Shown here piece by piece: positions 16,013 through 22,154 of a stretch of 34,057 bases of DNA (positions are counted from its first letter, which is position 1; each line of letters opens with the position of its first letter). Below the pieces are notes generated by a model, which ran no database searches, was not told the DNA's origin, and saw nothing but the letters and a program-made list of their open reading frames with translations. The stretch is from Chitinophaga pinensis (GTDB taxonomy: Bacteria > Bacteroidota > Bacteroidia > Chitinophagales > Chitinophagaceae), in assembly GCA_943333125.1 (NCBI GenBank), contig CALQSB010000028.1, positions 1 to 34,057 of the forward strand. The letters run 5' to 3'. Both the position numbers and the translations under genes were made by a program.

Positions 16013-17059
16013 TTGTCTACTACCATCCTTGCCATAGAATCATCCTGCGACGATACTTCTGCAGCGGTTTGCCGAGGTGGAATTATTCTGTCTAATCTTA
16101 TTGCTTCGCAGAAAATTCATGAGCAATACGGAGGCGTGGTGCCCGAGCTTGCCAGCAGGGCGCATATGCAAAACATTGTACCGGTGGTGGATGTGGCCAT
16201 TAAAAATGCAGGAATAACTTTAGCAGATATTGATGCCATTGCTTTTACTCAGGCTCCGGGATTAATTGGTTCATTATTGGTAGGGAGTCAGTTTGCCAAA
16301 TCAATGTCGCTGGCGTTGAATAAACCTTTAATAGCGGTTCATCACATGCAGGCACATGTATTGGCTAATTTGATTGATGACCCCAAACCTGAATTTCCTT
16401 TTTTATGTTTAACGGTCAGTGGCGGACATACGCAGATTGTATTATGCGAATCTCCTTTACAAATGAAAGTAATTGGTCAAACTATTGAGGATGCTGCAGG
16501 AGAAGCATTTGATAAAACAGCAAAGATGCTGGGGCTTCCTTATCCCGGCGGACCATTGGTGGATAAATATGCAAAAGAAGGAAACGCTGATAAATATAAA
16601 TTTCCTGAGCCTCAGATTCCAGGATTGAATTTTAGTTTCTCCGGATTGAAAACTTCTATTCTTTATTTTCTAAATAATGCAGGAACGAGCAATGTATTTA
16701 AAGAAGAATTTGCAGTAACGGCAGAAGAAAAAAAAATGTTTATCGAAAATAATCTTTCAGATATCTGCGCCTCCGTTCAACAACGCATCGTAACTATATT
16801 GCTGAATAAATTATTAAAAGCGGCTAAAGAAACCGGAATAAAAAATATTTGCCTTGCAGGTGGAGTTAGTGCCAACAGTGGATTGCGGCAATCTTTTCTT
16901 AAAATGGGAGAGAAGCATGGGTGGAAAACCTTTATTCCGAAATTTGAATACTGTACAGATAATGCGGCGATGATTGCGATAACTGGTTATTATAAATACC
17001 AGTCAGGAGCATTCGCGGATTTGAGTGTTAACACATCGGCGAAAGCAGAGTGGGGGTGA
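16013..17059 (+). CDS. tsaD: tRNA N6-threonylcarbamoyladenosine transferase subunit TsaD
   Basis: This essential enzyme transfers threonylcarbamoyl to A37 of ANN-decoding tRNAs, working with TsaB and TsaE. I choose the TTG at 16013 (reading MSTTILAIESSCDDTSAAV), which gives 348 aa. The frame stays open to a TTG at 15986, but those codons lie in a family (a) repeat and read MRGLIKQQ. With the chosen start the iron-binding histidines fall at H111 and H115 (HHMQAH), the same numbers as in the E. coli protein. The other family motifs are present: VSGGHTQI, EDAAGEAFDK, FSFSGLKT, LAGGVSANSGLR and CTDNAAMIA. tsaB and tsaE are not in the window. Confidence 0.95.
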   Translation: MSTTILAIESSCDDTSAAVCRGGIILSNLIASQKIHEQYGGVVPELASRAHMQNIVPVVDVAIKNAGITLADIDAIAFTQAPGLIGSLLVGSQFAKSMSLALNKPLIAVHHMQAHVLANLIDDPKPEFPFLCLTVSGGHTQIVLCESPLQMKVIGQTIEDAAGEAFDKTAKMLGLPYPGGPLVDKYAKEGNADKYKFPEPQIPGLNFSFSGLKTSILYFLNNAGTSNVFKEEFAVTAEEKKMFIENNLSDICASVQQRIVTILLNKLLKAAKETGIKNICLAGGVSANSGLRQSFLKMGEKHGWKTFIPKFEYCTDNAAMIAITGYYKYQSGAFADLSVNTSAKAEWG

Positions 17060-17060
17060 A

Positions 17061-17163
17061 AAGTTCAAAATGTTTAAAAGGTTCAAGAGGTTCAATAAGT
17101 TCTAAAGATTTTGGATGCTGAAAAAACATGTTGAACTTATTGAACATCTTGAACCCCTGAAAC
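17061..17163. repeat. GTTCAA-type inverted repeat, family (b), copy 5
   Basis: GGTTCAAGAGGTTCAATAAG (17090-17109 region) pairs well with CTTATTGAACATCTTGAACC near 17135-17157, forming the best stem of the family. It fills the gap between tsaD and the real start of trmN6. An ATG at 17115 inside it opens a false N-terminal extension. Confidence 0.8.
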
Positions 17164-17174
17164 TATATTGTAAA

Positions 17175-17936
17175 ATGCCAAACTCCTTTTTTCAATTCAA
17201 ACAATTTACTGTTCATCAGGATCAATGTGCAATGAAAGTATGCACCGATGCCTGTTTGTTTGGAGCCTGGATGGCAGACGTAATCAGGCAGAATGATTTT
17301 AAATTTAATAACACACTTGATGTGGGCGCCGGTACAGGCTTATTGAGTTTAATGCTGGCGCAGGAAAATGATTTTGTAATTGAAGCCATCGAAATCAATG
17401 AGAATGCTTCTTTACAGGCAAAACAGAATGTCGCATCATCGCCATGGCAAAGTCAGATATCGATTCACAACACATCATTGCAGCAATATACTCCTCACAA
17501 AAAATATGATTTCATTTTCTCCAATCCTCCATTTTTTGAAAAGGATTTGATTTCAACTAATGAACAAAAAAACGCGGCAAAACACGACAGTACGTTAACG
17601 CTGGAGATACTTATGGGGTTTATTCAAAAGCATTTGTCGGAGTTAGGTTATGCAGCAGTTTTATTGCCTTTTCATCGCACCGAATATTTTGAATCGCTGC
17701 TGAAAAAATATTCATTTACTGTTGTTGAAAAAATGCAGGTAAGACAATCCGTTAGCCATGATTTTTTTCGTACCATGATTTTTTTATCTAATAAAGAAGT
17801 GAAATTGCTATCGGAAAGAGAAATGAGTATTCATGATAAGGAGAGGAATTATACGGATGGGTTTGGTGAATTGATGAATAGGTATTATTTGAGGCCCCCT
17901 CAATCCCCCGAAGGGGGAAGCAGTCCAAAGAAATAA
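17175..17936 (+). CDS. trmN6: tRNA1(Val) (adenine(37)-N6)-methyltransferase
   Basis: A class I methyltransferase that makes m6A37 in tRNA-Val. The start at ATG 17175 (MPNSFFQFKQFTVHQDQCAMKV) matches the family N-terminus. An in-frame ATG at 17115 adds 20 residues translated from a family (b) repeat and is rejected. Cofactor motif LDVGAGTGLLSLML is followed by IEINENA, and the catalytic N117-P-P-F120 lies in DFIFSNPPFF. KVCTDACLFGAWMA near the N-terminus is typical. The C-terminus is odd: RPPQSPEGGSSPKK is the translation of a family (a) repeat (17894-17920), so the stop has been displaced and the last 14 residues or so are probably not part of the ancestral enzyme. 253 aa. Confidence 0.9.
   Translation: MPNSFFQFKQFTVHQDQCAMKVCTDACLFGAWMADVIRQNDFKFNNTLDVGAGTGLLSLMLAQENDFVIEAIEINENASLQAKQNVASSPWQSQISIHNTSLQQYTPHKKYDFIFSNPPFFEKDLISTNEQKNAAKHDSTLTLEILMGFIQKHLSELGYAAVLLPFHRTEYFESLLKKYSFTVVEKMQVRQSVSHDFFRTMIFLSNKEVKLLSEREMSIHDKERNYTDGFGELMNRYYLRPPQSPEGGSSPKK
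17894..17920 (+). repeat. GC-rich hairpin repeat, family (a), copy 4 (in coding sequence)
   Basis: GCCCCCTCAATCCCCC, then GAAGGGGGAAG. TCCCCC-GAA-GGGGGA is a perfect six-pair hairpin. It is read through as the tail of trmN6. Confidence 0.85.
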
Positions 17937-17986
17937 AAAATATTACTGCTATTTTAATCTTGCACTAATAAACAAAACATAATCAA

Positions 17987-18014
17987 AGTCCCCCTTTGGG
18001 GGATTTAGAGGGCT
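17987..18014 (-). repeat. GC-rich hairpin repeat, family (a), copy 5
   Basis: On the minus strand it reads AGCCCTCTAAATCCCCC then AAAGGGGGACT. It starts with the base directly after the stop codon of the dehydrogenase gene at 18015. It is inverted relative to copy 4, 66 bases away, so the two can also pair with each other. Confidence 0.85.
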
Positions 18015-19211
18015 TTATCCCGCATACTCCTTCATATACCCATAATGTTCTGTAAGAACACCATTCTTCACGATCGTTGCTTTGTCGATGATGGAGCTGT
18101 TGCCGTCGATAATATCTTTTAAAACATGTTTAATTAATTGCTGACCGAAATAACGGCTTGCATCGCGGGGGAGTTCATTTGGAAGATTGCCCACGGCCAT
18201 GATGTCGATGGAATCTGGTAAATAAGGAGCTGTTTTTTTCATGGTCATTTTATCTACACCATACACAGGATCTTCGATAGTGGAATCACCCAGATTGCAG
18301 GGTACAGATCCATACATGTCATCAGTGATATCGGCAATAGTTTTTATTTTAAAGTTTGAATTTTGCAGTGATTCCTTCTCAAATAATCGGGGAATATCGT
18401 GATCCCAGTATATGCCGTTCATTAAAATATCGGTGTGAGGGATGTATTGCTCGAATGTACATTTATACTGAGCCGGATTTTCATGAAAGTCATCTCTGTG
18501 ATAAGAATTGGTTTCTTTATGCAGATATAAATCTCTTCCTTTAAGGTGAACATATACAGGATAAGAAAACGTTCTTTCGAGGTACTCTTCTGGTTCAACT
18601 TCGTGTATTCCTAACAGATTCATGATCTCCAGAATACCATGAGCTACACGGCCACTGCCAGTTACCGCAATTTTAACAGGAGGGAGATTTAGTCCGAAAT
18701 AAGTATGAATAAGATCCTGAAAACTTTTATTTGAATTCACTTTTTCTAATTGGTAAGCGCCCGTTTTTTTTCCATAAGCCATCATTCCATTATGAGCACC
18801 AACAATACCGGCGAAGAAACCAAAGCCTATAATTCTTTTCCCGTCTTCATGTTCCAGACATTCATAATCAATAAGCGTAATTTTTTTTTCAATTATTGCT
18901 TTGAGTAATTTTTGGTTATAAGGCTGCAGTTTTTTAGTATGCGAAAAGAAAAGGTAGGTTTTGTTGGGAATCAGCATATCAATTGGCACTTCTTTGATGC
19001 CCAGTAAAATATCGCAATCGGATATATCTTCTTTTACTTCCACACCTGCTCGCTGATATTCTTTATCAGCATAAGAACGGGAGTCGCTATGCTGAACAAT
19101 AACTTCTATTCCTTCTTGTGTTTTATTAATGAATTTGCAATGGGCTGGGGTAAGCGCCACTCTGTTATCCGAAGGAATTTTCCCTTCTCTGATCAGTCCG
19201 AATTTGAGCAT
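18015..19211 (-). CDS. Saccharopine dehydrogenase (L-lysine-forming, LYS1-type)-like NAD-dependent oxidoreductase
   Basis: A 398-aa protein of the alanine dehydrogenase / transhydrogenase fold. Closest in layout are LYS1-type saccharopine dehydrogenases. The N-terminal substrate domain shows FGLIREGKIPSDNRVALTP, then LGIKEVP with K73 and FFSHTKK with H91, which correspond to the Lys/His catalytic pair of the yeast enzyme. The dinucleotide site IAVTGSGRVAHGILEIM is at residues about 181-197. DITDD...GDSTIEDPVY is also seen. In Bacteroidota this family may act in lysine turnover, but the direction and substrate are inferred. It is convergent with trmN6 and divergent from hscB. Confidence 0.8.
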   Translation of the reverse strand: MLKFGLIREGKIPSDNRVALTPAHCKFINKTQEGIEVIVQHSDSRSYADKEYQRAGVEVKEDISDCDILLGIKEVPIDMLIPNKTYLFFSHTKKLQPYNQKLLKAIIEKKITLIDYECLEHEDGKRIIGFGFFAGIVGAHNGMMAYGKKTGAYQLEKVNSNKSFQDLIHTYFGLNLPPVKIAVTGSGRVAHGILEIMNLLGIHEVEPEEYLERTFSYPVYVHLKGRDLYLHKETNSYHRDDFHENPAQYKCTFEQYIPHTDILMNGIYWDHDIPRLFEKESLQNSNFKIKTIADITDDMYGSVPCNLGDSTIEDPVYGVDKMTMKKTAPYLPDSIDIMAVGNLPNELPRDASRYFGQQLIKHVLKDIIDGNSSIIDKATIVKNGVLTEHYGYMKEYAG

Positions 19212-19261
19212 TGGTTTTTATTTGTCGGCAATTTACATTTTTAAATTATTATTGTCATGCC

Positions 19262-19269
19262 TACCTTTG
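19262..19269 (+). promoter_or_regulatory. Bacteroidota -7 box of hscB
   Basis: TACCTTTG, a full match to TAnnTTTG, 37 bases ahead of the hscB ATG. No convincing -33 element was seen at 19-21 bases upstream. Confidence 0.5.
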
Positions 19270-19306
19270 AAAACCTGTATGTAAAATAAAAAAATGCAGA
19301 TGAAAT

Positions 19307-19792
19307 ATGAATTATTTTGAATTATTTGAATTTTCGGAAGCCCCGCTTGTAAATAAGTCTGATTTGTCGAGGCGTTATTTTGAACTGCAGAAGAAGTTTC
19401 ATCCCGACTATTTTACCGATGCTACAGAAGCCGAAAAAGAAGAAGTGCTGGAGATGTCATCTGCAGTAAATAAGGCATTTGTGATTTTTAAGAATGAACA
19501 AAAAACGATTGAATATTTTTTACAGTTGAGGGGGATGGCCGAGGACGAGAAATACAAATTATCGCCAGATTTTCTGATGGAAATGATGGAAATTAATGAG
19601 ATGCTGGACGAGGGCAATCGCCATTTGGTAAAGGATAAAATAGACGAAATGGGTAGTAAAATGGAGTCCGATATAAGGCCTGTGTTTCAATCTTTTTCTT
19701 CAGAAACGGCAGCATCTGATTTAGAAATAATAAAAGACTATTACTATAAGAAAAAATATCTGAATCGTATTTTGGATAGGTTGGTTGATTGA
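19307..19792 (+). CDS. hscB: Fe-S cluster co-chaperone HscB (J-domain protein)
   Basis: A 161-aa J-protein that hands IscU-type scaffolds to the HscA/DnaK chaperone during iron-sulfur cluster transfer. The N-terminal J domain (residues 1-75) starts with MNYFELFEF, has H32-P33-D34 in FHPDYF, and the C-terminal half is an acidic helical bundle (MEMMEINEMLDEGNRHL) as expected for scaffold binding. No isc genes are next to it. The following tRNA-Leu starts 25 bases after the stop and could be on the same transcript. Confidence 0.92.
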   Translation: MNYFELFEFSEAPLVNKSDLSRRYFELQKKFHPDYFTDATEAEKEEVLEMSSAVNKAFVIFKNEQKTIEYFLQLRGMAEDEKYKLSPDFLMEMMEINEMLDEGNRHLVKDKIDEMGSKMESDIRPVFQSFSSETAASDLEIIKDYYYKKKYLNRILDRLVD

Positions 19793-19817
19793 TGTAATAT
19801 TGCAACCAATTAGTGCG

Positions 19818-19901
19818 GCCCATGTGGCGGAATTGGTAGACGCAGCAGACTCAAAATCTGCCATTCGCAAGGGTGTGAAGGTTCGATTCCTTTCGTGGGC
19901 A
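19818..19901 (+). tRNA. tRNA-Leu (anticodon CAA)
   Basis: The acceptor stem GCCCATG pairs with CGTGGGC, followed by discriminator A at 19901. The D-arm carries GGCGGAATTGGTAGACGC, typical of tRNA-Leu. The anticodon stem GCAGA/TCTGC encloses the loop CTCAAAA, giving CAA. A long variable arm and the TTCGATT T-loop follow. The CCA end is not encoded. Length 84. Confidence 0.95.
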
Positions 19902-19902
19902 C

Positions 19903-19957
19903 AAAAAGTCAGAGCAAAAATGAAAGCGAGAGCAATCATAAAACTCTGACTTTTTTC
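19903..19957 (+). terminator. Terminator after tRNA-Leu
   Basis: AAAAGTCAGAG pairs perfectly with CTCTGACTTTT across a loop of about 29 bases, and the T run continues. It starts two bases after the tRNA end. Confidence 0.8.
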
Positions 19958-20080
19958 TTCTCTCTCGTTCTGTTTCTCATTCTTTTAAAAATAAAGTTTC
20001 CAAATCTTCACTACTCACAGAAATTAAGGGCACTGAGATATTTCAAACAGCATTACTTGTTTAGATAAAAAACAAAAAGT

Positions 20081-20110
20081 AAAAAGCCATGTTTTGTATG
20101 GCTTTTTGAG
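20081..20110. terminator. Bidirectional hairpin terminator
   Basis: AAAAAGCCAT and ATGGCTTTTT are perfect complements around GTTTTGT, with T runs possible on both strands. Confidence 0.7.
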
Positions 20111-20219
20111 TTAGTAGAAAGTGTATCAACCCCACCGCACTTTGCACAACTTGCTAAACATTTTTAATCATTTTTGAACTCGTAGATAATTGAATTTACT
20201 GAAGGAAATATTTTTGCTA

Positions 20220-20227
20220 TACTTTTG
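20220..20227 (+). promoter_or_regulatory. Candidate -7 box for the small secreted protein
   Basis: TACTTTTG fits TAnnTTTG. It is 159 bases from the next ATG, so if used it gives a long leader of about 150 bases. The nearest upstream TTG is 27 bases away, further than usual. Confidence 0.35.
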
Positions 20228-20386
20228 TCTGACGGTATTTTCAAACAAACATATATTATTACGAAAAGGTATTTTAGCTTAAAATTCGATTACTTTATTA
20301 TTACTCAGTAAAATGTTGTTTTAGTTCTTTTTTATTAATATTTTTACAGTTAACCTAAACATTTAAACAACCTTAAACTTTCAGTA

Positions 20387-20722
20387 ATGCAAACAAAAAA
20401 ACACCTTTTTTTAATTGCAATGATTTTATTTTTTAGTACAGGATCATTCGCGCAACGCACAAACTGCAATCAAAATCATCATTCAAATGCTCTTGTAGAA
20501 GTTTACAGAGGACAATCTCGACTGACTTTGTCTCAACAAAGAGAAATAAGAACAGCAATACATGTCATTGATTCTCATTCCGAAGTGATGTACCGCCAGG
20601 CGGGTGTACCTCAGATTATTGTAACCTTGAATCCATCAGATTTTCGGGATGATCCTGAATTATTGGCACTAGCTGAACAGGAGATAAGAGATTTACTTGC
20701 TAGTTATGGTTATTATGATTAA
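20387..20722 (+). CDS. Small secreted hypothetical protein (111 aa)
   Basis: MQTKKHLFLIAMILFFSTGSFAQ is a clear Sec signal peptide with the SFAQ ending common in Bacteroidota. The mature part is about 88 residues. It starts with a His/Asn-rich linker (TNCNQNHHSN), followed by a predicted helix-strand-helix: LTLSQQREIRTAIHVIDSHSEVMY, VPQIIVTLNPSDF and PELLALAEQEIRDLLASYGYYD. A single Cys follows the cleavage region. There is no sorting domain, no lipobox and no family I recognise. It stands alone between terminators, so it is a single-gene unit. Confidence 0.7.
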   Translation: MQTKKHLFLIAMILFFSTGSFAQRTNCNQNHHSNALVEVYRGQSRLTLSQQREIRTAIHVIDSHSEVMYRQAGVPQIIVTLNPSDFRDDPELLALAEQEIRDLLASYGYYD

Positions 20723-21064
20723 TTAACGGCTGTTTATAAATTTCAATAACCAGTCTTCAATAGATTTTAGAAATTTTGTAAAGAAAAGCGGATGAGTTCA
20801 AAACTGTCCGATAAAAAATAAAATTGGGCCATATTATTTAAAGTATGGCCCAATTTTATAGTTTGGTTTTGCTGCACTTAACTTTTGTTTTTTTTATGCT
20901 TTAAAAAAACTAAAAGTCTTTTTAAATAAGTATTCCTATACTTAGCCGAATCGAGATGAGAACTGAGTTTATAGAATCCAAAAGTTCTATCCAGATTATC
21001 ATACTACCTGAGACAGCGGAAGAAGTAAATTAGTATTAACAAATTCTATCGCAATTGCACATCA
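20723..21064. other. Intergenic region between the secreted protein and the FISUMP lipoprotein
   Basis: It has one strong bidirectional terminator hairpin (20818-20860), shared by the convergent genes, and otherwise A/T-rich DNA. Only very short open frames exist and none is convincing. Confidence 0.6.
20818..20860. terminator. Bidirectional terminator between convergent genes
   Basis: AAATTGGGCCATA pairs with TATGGCCCAATTT (13 bp) around about 11 bases, with A and T runs on both sides. Confidence 0.8.
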
Positions 21065-21709
21065 TTAATCTTTGACGCAACGAACAGAAAACCCAAGTAT
21101 TTTTAGGTCGTTGAATCTGAGTATAACGTTGTCGTTATAGTACAAGTCGCGAGCAAATGAGGATGTAGAATCGTTTTCAGTAGAACTCCACAAGATTGCA
21201 TAGGAGGAAATGTAGTTGAATGAGCCATCGAAATCTCGACAACCTGCTGGAAGGCCTGTAATACCACTGCTATTAGTAGCTCCTGTATTTGGACTTAGCC
21301 AATGCATTAAACCTGCTTCCTTAATTTTTCCACCGGCAAGGGAATCACCTCCCAGACAAGTTACTAATGATGTCCATTCTGAGTCACTTGTTACATGGTA
21401 GCCATCAGGTGCTAATCCTCGTGAGTCATTCACAGCGTACCAATTATATAACTTGCCATAAATGGGACCATTGGCAGCATCGTTATTATAATAACACCAA
21501 GCTCCAGTTGTTAAATTAACCCATTGTGCAGAGTCGGTTACTTGTGGTATGATATCACCATTACGATAGGTAGAAACATCTAAGTTGTTAGTCATCCATG
21601 TCTGATTACAAATTGAAACAGTAGGGATGTTTTGTGGTGTTGGAGTTGTAGTTTTTTTACATCCAAACAAACCTGCAAATGCAAACATTGAAATAAAAAT
21701 AATTCTCAT
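21065..21709 (-). CDS. FISUMP-domain lipoprotein
   Basis: A 214-aa protein with a lipoprotein signal (MRIIFISMFAFAGLFGC, Cys at 17, then KK and a Thr/Pro linker). The rest matches the Fibrobacter succinogenes major paralogous domain, abundant in Bacteroidota and Fibrobacter lipoproteins: ICNQTWMTNNLDVSTYRNGD, YGKLYNWYAV, GYHVTSDSEWTSL, GLPAGCRDFDGSF and the ending LGFSVRCVKD. Known members are surface-exposed; their function is unknown. The gene is monocistronic, convergent with the small secreted protein, and has a full -7 promoter box 36 bases ahead of the ATG. Confidence 0.87.
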   Translation of the reverse strand: MRIIFISMFAFAGLFGCKKTTTPTPQNIPTVSICNQTWMTNNLDVSTYRNGDIIPQVTDSAQWVNLTTGAWCYYNNDAANGPIYGKLYNWYAVNDSRGLAPDGYHVTSDSEWTSLVTCLGGDSLAGGKIKEAGLMHWLSPNTGATNSSGITGLPAGCRDFDGSFNYISSYAILWSSTENDSTSSFARDLYYNDNVILRFNDLKILGFSVRCVKD

Positions 21710-21744
21710 AATTAAGTTTTTTTGTCTAAAAAAATTGATAATTT

Positions 21745-21752
21745 CAAAATTA
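21745..21752 (-). promoter_or_regulatory. Bacteroidota -7 box of the FISUMP gene
   Basis: On the minus strand this is TAATTTTG, matching TAnnTTTG, 36 bases upstream of the ATG at 21709. The nearest upstream TTG is about 27 bases further, outside the usual spacing. Confidence 0.45.
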
Positions 21753-22032
21753 TGTTATTCCCCGATAAAAAAAGGAAAACAATTATTTAACCCAGATTTT
21801 GTGTACTCTAATTTATCTGATACCGACTGGATATTTTAATGGTCCAATGGGATTGCCTCAAACAGCTATAAAGTCTGCATTATACCATAAAGTTGTAAAC
21901 TAAAATGTAATTCAAATTGGTATAAGTTGATTTCAAATCCGGTGCATTAAAAAAATAAATTTCATCTAATTGAAATAAAACCAGCAACATGGCGTTTTAA
22001 TAATGGTTTTTCATAGGATATTGGATTAATAC

Positions 22033-22066
22033 GGGCCGCGATTTCTATCATGGCCCTTTTTTTATT
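22033..22066 (+). terminator. Terminator-like hairpin with no upstream gene
   Basis: GGGCC (22033-22037) and GGCCC (22052-22056) form the base of a hairpin, strengthened by GAT/ATC inside it, and a T-rich tract follows on the plus strand. The flanking genes are both on the minus strand. Confidence 0.45.
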
Positions 22067-22154
22067 TTCTGATGCAATTGAAGATGACCTTCAGTTGAAA
22101 AAATAATTGAAAGATTGTAAGAGAAGGGGGAAGGGGGTAGCGCTATTGGTTTGG

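Larger units (their letters stand above)
19958..20386. other. Gene-free stretch between tRNA-Leu and the small secreted protein
   Basis: No credible coding frame. It holds a second strong hairpin terminator (20081-20107) and an upstream promoter-like box at 20220-20227. Confidence 0.6.
21710..22154. other. Gene-free region between the FISUMP gene and the cyclase gene
   Basis: 445 bases with no credible coding frame on either strand. It contains the FISUMP promoter box and a plus-strand terminator-like hairpin at 22033-22066 that no annotated gene explains. Confidence 0.55.

Noticed and set aside
887-18014. CRISPR-like arrangement of the repeated hairpins
   Set aside because: Copies are kilobases apart, vary in sequence and orientation, have no regular spacers, and no cas genes are present.
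20950-21035. A 24-codon plus-strand frame (MRTEFIESKSS...) upstream of the FISUMP stop
   Set aside because: Too short, no promoter or ribosome site, no membrane or signal character.
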